Below, in pieces: positions 28,101 through 36,756 of a stretch of DNA of 64,000 bases. The stretch spans positions 1 through 64,000 of the forward strand of contig NZ_JALEBG010000001.1 in NCBI RefSeq assembly GCF_022758235.1, in the 5' to 3' direction. The notes under the pieces were generated by a model. The model was not told the origin of the DNA. It saw only the letters and a program-made list of their open reading frames with translations, and ran no database searches. The translations under genes were made by a program, and so were the position numbers. Position 1 is the first letter of the stretch. Every line of letters starts with the position of its first letter. This DNA is from Pontibacter liquoris. GTDB taxonomy: Bacteria > Bacteroidota > Bacteroidia > Cytophagales > Hymenobacteraceae.

Positions 28101-29344
28101 TTGCTGGCAGGAGCGGTAGGCGGCTTGCTCTGGAACTGCTGCCGGAAAGGAGCTGCCTCGCCCAGGTCCATGTAGGCCACCATGTTGCGCAGGTTCTCGG
28201 TTGCCCGGTTGCTGTTGGTCACATACAGTTCGATACGGCGGATCACGATGCCCGAATTTACCAGCGGCAGGTTTTTGAGGGCATTGTTGTAGCGGTCGCG
28301 GAAGAACTGCGACAGGTAAAAGTGGCGGTCTTTATCGTAATTGTCTATTCTGATCTCGAAGGGTTTGTTCTGTGCGCCGTTCTGCACCACCACTTCGTCG
28401 TTGCGGCCGCGTACGCTGGAAGCAATGGTGGTTACGCCCAGGCGCCCGAACTGCAGCTGTGCTTTTACGCCAAACAGGTTCTGCGCGCCCGTGATGAGGG
28501 AGTTGTTGAGGGGCAGGCTCACGTTACCGGCTTCTACCTTACGAATGATCTCTTCTTCGTAACCGGTATAATCCAGTTTCATGTTGTTCTCGAAATCGAA
28601 GTTGGCGTTGTTGTCCCAGTTAAAGTTGAGGCGCATTTTTTCGCCGATCTTGCCCACCAGGTTCAACGAGATGTTCTGATCGAACTCAAAATCGCCGGTG
28701 CGCTGCTGGCGCAGCGGAATAGTCGGGTTCTCGTTGCGGTTAAAACGGGCACCAAACTTAAGCGAGACGTTGCCATTGGGCTGGATATCAACAAAATTGC
28801 CGCCAAAGATGCGGTCGAACACCGGGCTGATGTAAATCTTGGGCACCAGGCGGTTGCTGCTCACCACGCTTTCGCCATCCAGGCCGGCAGACTTTTCGCG
28901 CCAGTAATTGCGGATCGCCTCCCGCTGCTGCCACTCCGAGTACTCCTGCATCGTCATCGACGAAGGCGTGCGGTAATTCACATCGCCCAGCGTTTCGGTA
29001 ATATTATACTGCTTCAGGCTATCATCCAGCTCCACGTTGAGCTTCAGGTTTGTCGGCTGGCCCAACAGCAGGGGAGACGGACTGGTACGGGTACTGAACG
29101 GACTGCCGCGCCGGTCGGAAGGCACAAACGTAGGCCGGCGGCTTGGGATATACTGCTGTAGCTTGGTAGAGTCTGCTTTTGCGGTATCCTGGCGGGCGGT
29201 ATCCTGTAGTAGAAGATTATCTAAAATAGTTGAATTGAACCGGCTACGCGAATGCAGTTCCTCTGCCTGCGACATCCACGCCAGCAAAGAGATAGCTGCA
29301 ACCATAGCGAGAAGCAGGCTGTTTTTTTTACTTTTCCGGATCAA
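22148..29344 (-). CDS. sprA: Type IX secretion system translocon protein SprA (Sov)
   Basis: At 2398 residues this is the largest gene of the window and the usual size for SprA, the 36-strand outer-membrane barrel through which T9SS cargo crosses the outer membrane. Features: an N-terminal signal (SLLLAMVAAISLLAWMSQA), the SprA N-terminal region (NYRTPSSMTMQEYSEWQQ, VPKIYISPVFDRIFGG, LVGKIGEKMRLNFNWDNNA), many amphipathic strands throughout, and a C-terminal strand (EGGVQLRVSLQ). A Pro/Ala/Lys loop (about residues 1905-1925) is low complexity. It starts 14 bp after ruvA, consistent with an operon. Only two AAGTATA copies occur in its 7.2 kb. Confidence 0.95.
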   Translation of the reverse strand: MIRKSKKNSLLLAMVAAISLLAWMSQAEELHSRSRFNSTILDNLLLQDTARQDTAKADSTKLQQYIPSRRPTFVPSDRRGSPFSTRTSPSPLLLGQPTNLKLNVELDDSLKQYNITETLGDVNYRTPSSMTMQEYSEWQQREAIRNYWREKSAGLDGESVVSSNRLVPKIYISPVFDRIFGGNFVDIQPNGNVSLKFGARFNRNENPTIPLRQQRTGDFEFDQNISLNLVGKIGEKMRLNFNWDNNANFDFENNMKLDYTGYEEEIIRKVEAGNVSLPLNNSLITGAQNLFGVKAQLQFGRLGVTTIASSVRGRNDEVVVQNGAQNKPFEIRIDNYDKDRHFYLSQFFRDRYNNALKNLPLVNSGIVIRRIELYVTNSNRATENLRNMVAYMDLGEAAPFRQQFQSKPPTAPASNDANSLYNLLTNPTARNNANVDQYLRSQGLQKGIDFEHVRARRLDPREYKFNAQLGYISLNTALLPEQVLGVAFEYTYNGKTYQVGEMMEDYQNLQDEQVIQMKLLKATNPSLDYPTWDLMMKNVYSLDATQVNREDFQLKLIYKDDETGVDITSLKEPSPIQNVPLVEVMNLDNINTNNDKPSDGNFDFLPGITIDPETGRIFFPEVEPFGSYLASKLEGRPELIDRYVFQELYDQTQTDAQQNSAKAKFFLQGRYQASSTDEIALPGFRVAEGSVAVYSGGTRLVEGTDYQVFYDLGRIKILNPSYISSASDLRVTYEKAELLNIQPRSMLGARFDYHLSNDVNLGATVLHMSEQPYINRVSIGDEPTNNTIYGFDVNLQKNSRLLTKLTDAIPLIQTKAPSSITFSGEFAQLVPAKTKSAVNEDGTSYIDDFEGAETPYNLGSYNNSSWRLASTPEPLIPGAGLAYSYNRAKLAWYTIDQIFYRDADGLKPSNITKEELQNHYVRGVRRNEVFPGRDPEVANTFEYTFDLAYYPRERGQYNYNPNLTPQGLLAGDPRNNYGGISREIGFDTDFDNANIEYIEFWMMDPFISGPNGRKDAQGNPVQNKEGGELVLNLGSVSEDILQDNQYSFENGLPTDAANLQNVDETIWGRVTTEQFLTDAFTGVPGARQSQDIGLDGLNDASERSYFQNSFLNQIPGSAPKAVLDDPSADDFRHQLDPLYDQQNAGILARYKMYNGMENNSPENSRFANYAFPDKEDLNKDNVISDLEQYYEYKINLKPGQLNVGQNFIVDAVGQKINGDSVTWYQFRVPVRQPTGSVGNISGFKSIRFMRMYMTQFADPVVLRFVQFQFVANQWRQYQQPINDGNPCLTCTDDAKTFTISTVNIEENGQATEGATPYVLPPGIDRLRDYASTTNRRQNEQSLQLCVEDLKDSFSKAVYKNISLDMLTYKRLKMFLHAETQDPNTLDGDVEAFIRIGTDYTQNYYEYVVPLKMTPRNSTGQREIWPLENEVDISLDEFVNAKVRRNSEPGGYDRNRPYIVTIGDKTIRVLGNPDFSEVQSVMIGIRNPRRPNDSGRAHSVCLWVDELRVTDFKNQSGWAANARLNTKLADFANVTATGSYTTVGFGGLQQKIAQRSRENTALLDVNANIAAEKFLPEKSGIKIPVSVQYGTLNSEPQYDPLDQDVPLAQSLTRFGDDNEARAAYKQEVTTRETRKSISLLNVHKERTNPEAKVKPYDVENLSLSYSYAERMFSNIETDRDYTKTYMGAVAYTYATTPKNYTPLARSKALNSPYLRLLKDLNFTPLPSRFAFRADLDRRYNETFLQRRDSETGLITSRGIDPTFQKYFYFNRIYDLKWDLSKSLSLDYTATNRAVVDEPDARINSEVDSLKYKSKVIWDNLKRGGRNTNFNQLVALNYKLPLDKFPLTDWVGAETRYAATYIWTAGSTALNQDTTFQLGNTVENSTEFSVNGKFDMVKLYNKVRFLKNVNTPATGKPAAPAPGDTTAAKPKSEMLLAKSLARVLMMTRSINFTYLQNRGTLLPGYLPTTSLFGFDSGFDAPGLPFILGEQEDLDQLYNRASRNGWYTDSSQYLNTPLSSIRTETFTAQANLEPFRTFNVQVDVRRNMSNIEEVFYRKEYDDFGHVSDADQRQNPFNSGAFSTSFLALGTLFESTSNGTSAAFEDFISNRYVVRERLMSANPTASDSAYTLNSQDVLLKAFVYAYQGRDINGYKAKAESPFKRLPIPNWRVDYNGLSQLPFFQQWFSQVNLTHAYNATYNVTSFTTSLAYEQKPGGFPNQLNNAGQIVPYYIVNQLTVSERLAPLIGVNFRTKTNLTGRLEYKVERNLSLNLTNAQVTEMHVKDYVLGFGYTTTRFRIPFKIGGERKVLDNELTMRLDLSVRDNQTVQRAISRDDQKVERSQNQITNGTRQLQLRPTIDYVLSQRLNLQFYVLRTVSDPKISTSFRNSVTEGGVQLRVSLQ

Positions 29345-29358
29345 ATGGGTATATTCTG

Positions 29359-29952
29359 TTAAGAAGATTTCAACGCAAACTTTATCAGTTCCTCTACGCT
29401 CAAATTACTGCCTTCGCGTTTGATAATACTGTCCAGCGTTTTTTCAGCTACAGTCTTGGCAAAACCCAAAGTAACTAAAGCAGATAACGCTTCGGCACGG
29501 ACCATATTGTGTACCGTTGCCGGTGCCGAAGTAGCATCTGAGAGGAGCACTTCTTTCTTCAACTTGTCCTTCAGCTCCAGTATTATGCGCTGCGCCGTTT
29601 TGGCTCCAATTCCTTTCACATGCTGAATGGTGCGCACGTCCTCCCGCACAATAGCCTGCTGTATTTCCTCTACCGAAAGCGACGACAGGATCATCAGCCC
29701 CGTATTAGGGCCAACGCCGGAGATCGAGATCAGGTGCAGAAAAGCATCCTTTTCGGCTGTGGTGGTAAAGCCATACAAAGTATGGGCATCTTCCTTGATG
29801 TGCAGGTAGGTATGCAGCTTGCAGCGCTCCCCGGTCGGCAACGAAGAATACGTACTCAGCGAGATCTTGATCTGGTACCCGATGCCGTTCACATCAATGA
29901 TGACGTAGGTCGGGTCCTTATACGTTAATTTGCCGTCGATGTAGGCTATCAT
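29359..29952 (-). CDS. ruvA: Holliday junction branch migration protein RuvA
   Basis: A 197-residue RuvA, the four-way-junction binding tetramer that loads the RuvB motor in recombinational repair. Domain I starts MIAYIDGKLTYKDPTYVIIDVNGIGY; domain II has the helix-hairpin-helix pairs LISISGVGPNTGLMILS and IQHVKGIGAKTAQRIILELK; domain III (about 150-197) ends LSVEELIKFALKSS. It is 8 bp after maeB and 14 bp before sprA. ruvB is not in the window. Confidence 0.96.
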   Translation of the reverse strand: MIAYIDGKLTYKDPTYVIIDVNGIGYQIKISLSTYSSLPTGERCKLHTYLHIKEDAHTLYGFTTTAEKDAFLHLISISGVGPNTGLMILSSLSVEEIQQAIVREDVRTIQHVKGIGAKTAQRIILELKDKLKKEVLLSDATSAPATVHNMVRAEALSALVTLGFAKTVAEKTLDSIIKREGSNLSVEELIKFALKSS

Positions 29953-29960
29953 GTATATAT

Positions 29961-32234
29961 TTATATATTCTGATTAGTATGATTCTGTGCATCTACGACA
30001 GCAATGGTCACCATGTTCACAATATCTCTGATCGAGCTGCCCAGCTGCAGAATATGCACCGGCTTGCGCATGCCCATCAGCACCGGCCCAATGGTCTCGG
30101 CTCCACCCATTTCCTGCAAAATCTTGTAGGCAATGTTGCCTGCCGTCAGCGTCGGGAAAATGAGGGTGTTGGCCCCTTTTTCTGCCAGCTCGCTAAACGG
30201 GTAATTCTCCCGCAGCAGGTCGCGGTTCAGAGCCGTATTGGCCTGCATCTCACCATCCAGCAGCAAGTTAGGGTAGCGCTGTTTTGCTTTTCGCACGGCC
30301 TCTGCGCCTTTGTCCGGAATTTCGCCCCGCACTGATCCGAAGTTAGAGAACGAGAGCATGGCTACCCGCGGCTCGGTGTCAAAGAAACGAACCGTACGGG
30401 CCGTCAGGCCAATGATGTCAACTAATTCGTCTGCCGTTGGGTTCACATTTACGGTGGTGTCGGCAAAAAAGTAAGGCTCTTTTTTATTCAGGATGATATA
30501 CATGCCCGCTACTTTGTTTACGCCTTCTTCCACGCCAATTACCTGCAGGGCCGGAAGGATGGTTTTGGAATAGTCGCGGGTTAAGCCCGAAATCAGGGCA
30601 TCGGCCTCTCCGGTCTCCACCATCATACTTCCAAAGTAGTTGCGGTCACGCATCAGGCGGCGCGAGTCAAAGAGGGTTAGTCCTTTGCGCTGGCGCTTGT
30701 TGAAAAGCATTTGTGCATACTCCTCCCGTCTGGTGTCCTCCTCAAACGTGTCGATGATGGTTACGCCTTCCAGGTCCAGGTGGTTTTCCCGGATAATGGT
30801 TTCGATCCTGCTGCGGTTGCCCAGCAGAATCGGGTTGGCAATGCGCTGCTCGCGCACCATCTGCGCTGCTTTCAGAATTTTAAAGTGATCGGCTTCCGCA
30901 AAGACCACGGTTTTAGGCGCTTTTTTAGCCTGGTTCGTGATGCGCGTCATCAGCTTCTGGTCGATGCCGATGCGTTCCTGCAGTTCCAGTTCGTACGCTT
31001 CCCAGTTAGTGATAGGCCGGCGTGCTACGCCGCTCTCCATGGCTGCCCGGGCCACAGCCGGCGAAACGGTAGTGATCAGGCGCGGGTCCAGCGGTTTGGG
31101 GATGAGGTAAAAGCGACCGAAGTTGATGGAATTATCGCCATACGCTTTGAGCACCAGGTCGGGCACGGGCTCTTTGGCCAGGGTAGCCAGCGCATGGACG
31201 GCAGCCAGCTTCATGGCTTCGTTTATTTCGGTGGCCCGCACGTCCAGGGCACCCCGGAAAATGTAAGGGAAACCCAGCACGTTGTTTACCTGGTTCGGAT
31301 GGTCGGAACGGCCGGTAGCCATGATCAGGTCCTCGCGGGTGGCCATGGCCACATCGTAATCAATTTCAGGATCCGGGTTGGCAAGGGCAAAGATGATCGG
31401 GTCCGGGGCCATGCGGTTTACCAGCTCGGGCGGCAGCACGTTTGCGGCCGATAAGCCGATAAACACATCGGCGCCTTCCATAGCTTCTGCCAGCGTGTTG
31501 ATCTTGCGGGTGGTCACAAACTGCGCCCGGTAAATGTCCAGGTCGTTGCGCTCGGGACGGATGATGCCGTCTTTATCAAACATGACAATGTTGTCGAGCT
31601 TTGCCCCCAGGGCTACGTAGAGTTTGGTGCAGGCAATTGCCGCAGCGCCGGCGCCGTTGATCACCATTTTGATCTTACCGATCTTTTTACCCGTCAGCTC
31701 GAGGGCATTGAGGAGTGCGGCCGAGGATATGATCGCCGTTCCGTGCTGGTCGTCGTGCATGAGCGGAATATTCATCTGCTCTTTCAGGGCATTCTCGATC
31801 TTAAAGCTTTCCGGTGCTTTGATATCTTCGAGGTTGATGCCGCCAAAGGTAGGCTCCAGTGATTTCACGATCCGAATAAACTCCTCGGGATCGGTGCAAT
31901 CGATCTCGATATCGAACACATCGATACCGGCAAACTTCTTGAACAAAACGCCTTTGCCTTCCATCACCGGCTTGGAAGCATCCGGACCAATGTTGCCCAG
32001 CCCCAGCACGGCTGTGCCGTTTGAAATAACGCCCACCAGGTTACCCTTAGCGGTATACTTATATACATTATCTTTATCAGCGGCAATCTCTTTGCAGGGT
32101 TCGGCTACACCCGGTGAATAGGCAAGGGCCAGGTCGAGCTGTGTGCTCAGCATTTTTGTCGGTACTACCTCTATCTTTCCCGGTTTGCCTTCCATGTGGT
32201 AGTTCAGGGCATCCTGTTTGTTCACTTTGATCAT
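29961..32234 (-). CDS. maeB: NADP-dependent malic enzyme (MaeB type, malic + phosphotransacetylase-like)
   Basis: A 757-residue two-part protein. Residues 1 to about 420 are malic enzyme: [12 protein letters not shown] with the catalytic Tyr, the Lys/Asp segment in [40 protein letters not shown], and the NAD(P) fold [16 protein letters not shown]. Residues about 430-757 form the phosphotransacetylase-like domain ([53 protein letters not shown]), thought to regulate the enzyme by acetyl-CoA. It turns malate into pyruvate, CO2 and NADPH. I placed the start at 32234 ([13 protein letters not shown]); the longer frame from 32279 adds 15 unlikely residues. A TATCTTTG box (32360-32367) may be its promoter. 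Confidence 0.94.
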   Translation of the reverse strand: MIKVNKQDALNYHMEGKPGKIEVVPTKMLSTQLDLALAYSPGVAEPCKEIAADKDNVYKYTAKGNLVGVISNGTAVLGLGNIGPDASKPVMEGKGVLFKKFAGIDVFDIEIDCTDPEEFIRIVKSLEPTFGGINLEDIKAPESFKIENALKEQMNIPLMHDDQHGTAIISSAALLNALELTGKKIGKIKMVINGAGAAAIACTKLYVALGAKLDNIVMFDKDGIIRPERNDLDIYRAQFVTTRKINTLAEAMEGADVFIGLSAANVLPPELVNRMAPDPIIFALANPDPEIDYDVAMATREDLIMATGRSDHPNQVNNVLGFPYIFRGALDVRATEINEAMKLAAVHALATLAKEPVPDLVLKAYGDNSINFGRFYLIPKPLDPRLITTVSPAVARAAMESGVARRPITNWEAYELELQERIGIDQKLMTRITNQAKKAPKTVVFAEADHFKILKAAQMVREQRIANPILLGNRSRIETIIRENHLDLEGVTIIDTFEEDTRREEYAQMLFNKRQRKGLTLFDSRRLMRDRNYFGSMMVETGEADALISGLTRDYSKTILPALQVIGVEEGVNKVAGMYIILNKKEPYFFADTTVNVNPTADELVDIIGLTARTVRFFDTEPRVAMLSFSNFGSVRGEIPDKGAEAVRKAKQRYPNLLLDGEMQANTALNRDLLRENYPFSELAEKGANTLIFPTLTAGNIAYKILQEMGGAETIGPVLMGMRKPVHILQLGSSIRDIVNMVTIAVVDAQNHTNQNI

Positions 32235-32442
32235 GATATGCAGTATTGTTTGTATTATTATGTTGGGCCCAAAGGGCAACGCGCCTTCGTCTTTCGCTGG
32301 AAACGATGCAGGTTAAAGACCAATTTCCTAAGAAAGTATGGCTATTCAAAACGCAGCCGCAAAGATACGGCCTATACAAGGTAATTGAAGCAGAAAATGC
32401 ACTTTTTTACCACCTGCCCTCTTGCTGGGCTTGGCTGAGAAT

Positions 32443-32474
32443 AAAAAAGCACCTCCGATAGAAGGTGCTTTTTT
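32443..32474 (-). terminator. Intrinsic terminator after the lytic transglycosylase gene
   Basis: A 12-bp perfect stem (32443-32454 with 32463-32474), A6 on one side and T6 on the other, loop of 8. It lies 19 bp past the stop of the transglycosylase gene. The remaining gap up to maeB (32235-32442) shows no gene. Confidence 0.9.
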
Positions 32475-32493
32475 ATACCTGGGGCGTAGGCGA

Positions 32494-34053
32494 TTAGCTG
32501 ATAATGAGCTTTTGCCCGGGCTTGATGGCGTTCGTTTTTAACTTATTGAGTTTCTTGATCTGCTCTACCGAAATACCATTGTACCGTTTAGAAATGGTCC
32601 AGAGCGTGTCGCCGGGCTGCACGTGGTAGATCTGCTCCTGGTCGGGTTTCTCCACCGTGATCTTCTGGCTCATAGCCGCCTTGGCAGCTTTTGCCGGCGC
32701 CTGTTCCGGTGCCGGCGGGGTGTTTGCCGCAAGCAGGGCAGGGGTGGCTTCCTCCTCCGGGGCATATACCACCAGTTTCTGATGCGGCCTGATCTGGTTA
32801 CCGGATAGTTTGTTCCACTCGCGCAGCTGGCTTACGGTTACGTTATACTTGTCGGCGATCAGCGTCAGGTTATCGCCACGCTGGATAACGTATGTTTTTG
32901 TTTCGGTAGCAGGAGCAGCCTTTGCGGTAGCGCGGGCAGGAGCAGCAGCCGGTTGTTTCTTTGGTTCGGCGGAGGCAAGCAGCACAGGCGCCTGTTCAGG
33001 TATGTCGGTTGGAGCGGGCGCGGTTATAGGGGCCGCTGCCAGCAGAATGCAGCTTCTGTCGTCGGCACTGGCCAGCAAAGCCGTGCGTTGTGCCGGAATC
33101 CGAAGCGGGTAGTTGCGGACGTGCTCGGGCAGCACGGTCTTTTTGATCTCCGGGTTCAGTGCCTTCAGCGTACCGGGTGCCAGGTGCAGTTCCAGGGCTA
33201 GCTTCTCGAGGTCTACCGACCGGCTCACCCGCATCGTGTCCACATCCATCGCATACAGGATAGAGTCGGAGAAGATATTATGATCCGGCGCATACTTCAT
33301 GGCGTAGATCACGGCCGTCATGGAAGGGATGTAGCCGCGGGTCTCTTTGGGCAGGTAGGGGAAGATCTCCCAGAATGTTTTTTTACCGCCACCGGCTTTG
33401 CGGATCGCTTTGTTCACATTGCCGGGGCCGCAGTTGTAGGCAGCCATAGCCAGTTCCCAGTCGTCGTACATGTTGTAGAGGCGGCGCAGAAATTTCATGG
33501 CTGCTTCAGTGGATTTCTCCGGGTCCATGCGCTCGTCGATGTATTGGTTCTGCTTCAGGCCAAAGTCTTTGCCGGTGCCGCCCATAAACTGCCACAACCC
33601 TACGGCGCCGGCATGCGAGGCAGCGTGCGGGTTCAGGCCCGACTCCACAATAGCGAGGTACTTGAGGTCCTGGGGCATGTTATGTTTCTTCAGATACTTC
33701 TCAAACAACGGAAAGTATACGTTTTCGCGCGTGATCATCATGCGCGTATACTTGCGGTTGCGGATAGTGAAGTAATCAATAAAGCTCCTTACATAGTTGT
33801 TGAAAGCCAGTGGAATATCAGCCTCGATGCAGCTCAGGCGGTCGGCAATCACCTCGTTAGGCTCGTTGGGGATATACTCCACCAGCAGCGCCAGTTCCTC
33901 CGGGGTAAGCAGCACGGTATCGATCCGGGGCCGGAGAGAATCTTCTGAGACAGCTTTTTCAAGCAAACGGCTATAGTTTGTAGCCTGGGCAGCGTGCGCC
34001 CAGATGCTGCCAACTATAGCCGCAACTATGGTAAAGAGTTTCGAATGGGTCAT
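32494..34053 (-). CDS. Lytic transglycosylase with two LysM domains (MltD-like)
   Basis: A 519-residue exported murein hydrolase. The signal peptide ends near WAHAAQA. The SLT domain (about 110-270) has the catalytic Glu137 in YLAIVESGLNPHA, then GAVGLWQFMGGTGKDFGL and AMAAYNCGPGNVNKAI. A Pro/Ala linker (about 335-385) leads to two LysM repeats that bind peptidoglycan: TYVIQRGDNLTLIADKYNV (about 388) and IYHVQPGDTLWTISKRYNG (about 473). It cleaves glycan strands to 1,6-anhydro products. The gene follows gatA by 9 bp. Confidence 0.92.
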   Translation of the reverse strand: MTHSKLFTIVAAIVGSIWAHAAQATNYSRLLEKAVSEDSLRPRIDTVLLTPEELALLVEYIPNEPNEVIADRLSCIEADIPLAFNNYVRSFIDYFTIRNRKYTRMMITRENVYFPLFEKYLKKHNMPQDLKYLAIVESGLNPHAASHAGAVGLWQFMGGTGKDFGLKQNQYIDERMDPEKSTEAAMKFLRRLYNMYDDWELAMAAYNCGPGNVNKAIRKAGGGKKTFWEIFPYLPKETRGYIPSMTAVIYAMKYAPDHNIFSDSILYAMDVDTMRVSRSVDLEKLALELHLAPGTLKALNPEIKKTVLPEHVRNYPLRIPAQRTALLASADDRSCILLAAAPITAPAPTDIPEQAPVLLASAEPKKQPAAAPARATAKAAPATETKTYVIQRGDNLTLIADKYNVTVSQLREWNKLSGNQIRPHQKLVVYAPEEEATPALLAANTPPAPEQAPAKAAKAAMSQKITVEKPDQEQIYHVQPGDTLWTISKRYNGISVEQIKKLNKLKTNAIKPGQKLIIS

Positions 34054-34062
34054 AGAGTGAAG

Positions 34063-35499
34063 TTATGCTTCAACGGTTATCTTATCCAAAATGTAATTTG
34101 AGAAAGCCAGCAAAGCTGTTTCCTCAAATGAGCGGGTCATGAGCTGCAACCCGATGGAAAGGCCGTTGGCATCGCGGCCAACCGGAATAGAGATGGCCGG
34201 AATACCTGCCAAGGAAGCCTGAACCGTAAAGATATCGGCCAGATACATGGCCAACGGATTGGCTGTATTTTCCCCTATCTTAAAGGCAGTAGTAGGAGCC
34301 GTAGGCAATATAAGAAAATCATATTGCTGAAGCAACTCGTCTGTTTTTTCCTTTATCAGGCGGCGTACTTTCTGGGCTTTGGTATAATAGGCGTCGTAAT
34401 AATCGGCACTTAGCACAAAGGTGCCCAGCATGATACGGCGCTGCACCTCGGGGCCGAAGCCTTCGGCACGGGTCTTTTTGTATAAGGAGGTCAGGTCGGT
34501 GACATTGGGAGAACGGTAGCCATACTTCACCCCGTCGTAGCGGCCCAGGTTGGAGCTGGCTTCGGCCGTGGTCAGAATGTAGTAGGTCGGCACCATAAAG
34601 TCCAGGTATGGGAAATCAACTGCCTCTACTGTGTGGCCGGCCTCGCGCAGCATGTCTTGCACGCCCAGAATGCTTTCTTTTATTTCGGCATCCAGGCCTT
34701 CGCTCTCAAAGCAATCGCGGATGTAGCCGATCTTATACTTCTTATCGGCGGCCAGCAGCTGGCTGTAGGCGGGTACTTCGCGCTGGCTCACGGTGCTGTC
34801 GTAGGCATCCGGACCTGCCATCACCTCCAGCAGGAGCGCTGCGTCTTCCACGTTTTTGGAAATAATGCCGATCTGGTCAAAAGAAGAGGCGTAGGCCATC
34901 AGGCCATAGCGCGAAATGCGGGAATACGTAGGCTTCAGACCTACCACGCCGCAGAAAGAAGCCGGCTGGCGTACCGAACCACCGGTATCGGAACCGATAG
35001 AGGCCAGGCACAGATCGGCCTGCACGGCCACGGCAGAGCCGCCCGAAGATCCTCCGGGCACGCGGCTGTGGTCGTCTGCATTTAACACAGGGCCAAACGA
35101 GGAGTTCTCGTTGGAGGCGCCCATGGCAAATTCATCGCAGTTCTGGCGGCCAATAATAATGGCATCCTCGGCCAGCAGGCGTTGCACAGCCGTAGCAGTA
35201 TATAGCGATTTAAAGCCGTTCAGAATCTGGCTGGATGCCTGCAGGCTGTGCCCCTGGTAAGCCAACACGTCTTTTATGCCGATAATCATACCGGCCAGTT
35301 TGCCGGCCGTACCATTGGCCAGTTTCTGGTCTACGGCATCGGCACGGGTCAGAGCTTCGTCGTTAAAGGTTTCCAGAAAAGCATTTAGTGCCGCCTTTTC
35401 TGAAATATTCTGCAGATAGTGCTCTACCAGCTGCCGGCACGTAACCTGGCCATTCGCTATGTCCGTGCGGATGGCACGTAGGGAGTGATAGTTTTTCAA
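34063..35499 (-). CDS. gatA: Asp-tRNA(Asn)/Glu-tRNA(Gln) amidotransferase subunit A
   Basis: A 478-residue amidase-signature protein. The Ser-cisSer-Lys triad is complete, with the spacing of known GatA: Lys76 (GIKDVLAYQG), Ser151 (VPGGSSGGSAVA) and Ser175 (SDTGGSVRQPA). GatA releases ammonia from glutamine and channels it to GatB, which amidates Glu or Asp charged on tRNA(Gln) or tRNA(Asn). gatB and gatC are not here, as is common in Bacteroidota. Its start overlaps the second tatA gene by 4 bp. Confidence 0.94.
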   Translation of the reverse strand: MKNYHSLRAIRTDIANGQVTCRQLVEHYLQNISEKAALNAFLETFNDEALTRADAVDQKLANGTAGKLAGMIIGIKDVLAYQGHSLQASSQILNGFKSLYTATAVQRLLAEDAIIIGRQNCDEFAMGASNENSSFGPVLNADDHSRVPGGSSGGSAVAVQADLCLASIGSDTGGSVRQPASFCGVVGLKPTYSRISRYGLMAYASSFDQIGIISKNVEDAALLLEVMAGPDAYDSTVSQREVPAYSQLLAADKKYKIGYIRDCFESEGLDAEIKESILGVQDMLREAGHTVEAVDFPYLDFMVPTYYILTTAEASSNLGRYDGVKYGYRSPNVTDLTSLYKKTRAEGFGPEVQRRIMLGTFVLSADYYDAYYTKAQKVRRLIKEKTDELLQQYDFLILPTAPTTAFKIGENTANPLAMYLADIFTVQASLAGIPAISIPVGRDANGLSIGLQLMTRSFEETALLAFSNYILDKITVEA

Positions 35500-35714
35500 T
35501 CTTTTTTCGGCTTGTCGTCGTCCTTCACAGAACGCTCTAATTCGTGCTTGATTTCGTTGGTGGCGTCTTTAAATTCACGGATACCTCTGCCCAGCGAGCG
35601 GGCAATACCCGGAATGCGGTCAGCGCCGAACAGGAGCAGGAAAGCCATGAAAATGACCATCATTTCTCCTCCTCCCAGATCCCCCAGAAAAAGGAAAACA
35701 GTACCTAACAACAT
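35496..35714 (-). CDS. tatA: Twin-arginine translocase TatA/E family protein, second copy
   Basis: A 72-residue protein with the TatA plan: a short N-terminal transmembrane helix (MMVIFMAFLLLFGADRIPGIA), the FG-x-x-x-IP hinge, an amphipathic helix ([21 protein letters not shown]) and a charged tail (KDDDKPKKD). TatA forms the pore-like assembly for export of folded twin-arginine proteins. It overlaps gatA by 4 bp and lies 22 bp after the first copy. The paralogues share the [11 protein letters not shown] core; no tatC is in the window. Confidence 0.92.
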   Translation of the reverse strand: MLLGTVFLFLGDLGGGEMMVIFMAFLLLFGADRIPGIARSLGRGIREFKDATNEIKHELERSVKDDDKPKKD

Positions 35715-35736
35715 ATGGAATGATGTTTAAATATAC

Positions 35737-35958
35737 TTACTTCACGTTGTTCTTTACGTGGTCTTCTTTAGCAGCAGATTCAAATTCGTTTTTAACGTCT
35801 TTTGTGGCGTCTTTGAATTCCCGGATGCCTCTACCCATCCCTTTAGCCAGTTCTGGGATACGCTTGGCGCCAAAAAGTAGCAGAATAACCAAAAGGATAA
35901 GCATTACTTCCGTGCCACCCAAGCCTCCAATAAATGCGAAAATGTTGGTGATACCCAT
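35737..35958 (-). CDS. tatA: Twin-arginine translocase TatA/E family protein, first copy
   Basis: A 73-residue TatA with the hydrophobic helix [22 protein letters not shown], the FGAKRIPE hinge and the amphipathic helix [21 protein letters not shown]. The N-terminal FIGGLGGTE segment is typical for Bacteroidota TatA. It is the first gene of the tatA-tatA-gatA-transglycosylase run. A TAATTTTG box (minus strand, 35983-35990) 25 bp upstream fits the Bacteroidota -7 consensus TAnnTTTG, though I see no clear -33 box. Confidence 0.93.
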   Translation of the reverse strand: MGITNIFAFIGGLGGTEVMLILLVILLLFGAKRIPELAKGMGRGIREFKDATKDVKNEFESAAKEDHVKNNVK

Positions 35959-36420
35959 ATTTTAATGTTTAGAGTGTTGATACAAAATTAGGAGTATATT
36001 TTAAATTAACCCATAACACAACAGATTAGTTTACCTCATAACCATGTTGTGCAAATACTTACGGGGCGCCAGCATAAACGGATTGGGATGTTCCCCAAGT
36101 ATGGCGTCGGCAAGCTACCGGCAATAAGAGGATCCTTTTTTGCATCTTGAATTTTCCCGGAAGCAGTGAATTTTTTCCCAAATCTGGATGTTTTGAAAGC
36201 AGGTATAACAATATAGAAGCTGATTATAAACGTGTTATACTTGTAGCCGTTTTTGGCCCGGATATTGTTCGCTATAGTATAGCAGCAGGCTTTAAATGAA
36301 AATGAAATACGTTCCTATATAAGTATAGAGGGATATTTAAATATAATTTTCATTTTAGCAACAAATATTCAAAAAAAACAGTATGATGCTTCATAATCCG
36401 GAAGAATGTTTTTAAATTTG

Positions 36421-36571
36421 TTAGTTGTTGTGTGATTTCTGCCAGGATTTTATAGTATAAAAAGAAATTAAAGCAGATAGTCCTGAATAAATAGGATATC
36501 TGTTATATATAAAAATATTAAGTTTGTTTTCATAGCTTGGAAAGGCACCCTGCTTTGTAGGGTGTTTTTTT
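36421..36571 (+). ncRNA. Candidate small RNA (no ORF, terminator-ended)
   Basis: The 798-bp gap 35959-36756 is AT-rich, with no plausible ORF, yet carries a plus-strand terminator (36546-36571) with no plus-strand gene before it. Upstream are a TAAATTTG box (36413-36420), which matches the -7 promoter consensus, and a stem of nine pairs with one bulged G (36473-36482 with 36491-36499). A transcript from about 36425 to 36571 would be near 150 nt. No -33 box is clear, and I recognise no known RNA family. Start and existence are inferred. Confidence 0.4.
36546..36571 (+). terminator. Intrinsic terminator without an upstream gene
   Basis: CACCCT (36546-36551) pairs with AGGGTG (36559-36564) and is followed by seven T. 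It is well formed on the plus strand; the nearest plus-strand gene upstream ends over 18 kb away. Confidence 0.75.
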
Positions 36572-36663
36572 ATTTTAGCCCCTTCGGTTTAGCCTTCCGC
36601 TGCACCTATTATACTTCCGGAAAAGGTCCTGCGCAAACAAGGCTTTCTAATTTCAGGGATAAC

Positions 36664-36709
36664 ATCAAAAGAGCTGGCCGAGGACTTGTGCCCGGCCAGC
36701 TCTTTTGAT
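36664..36709 (-). terminator. Strong hairpin after the EnvC-like gene
   Basis: A 17-bp perfect stem (36664-36680 with 36693-36709), 12-nt loop, with AAAA/TTTT inside the arms. It lies 48 bp past the EnvC-like stop and would work as a terminator on the minus strand. Confidence 0.75.
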
Positions 36710-36756
36710 GAAGTAGTGTCCTTTGCTTAAAGTAAGTATTACCGGGCAGGAAATCC

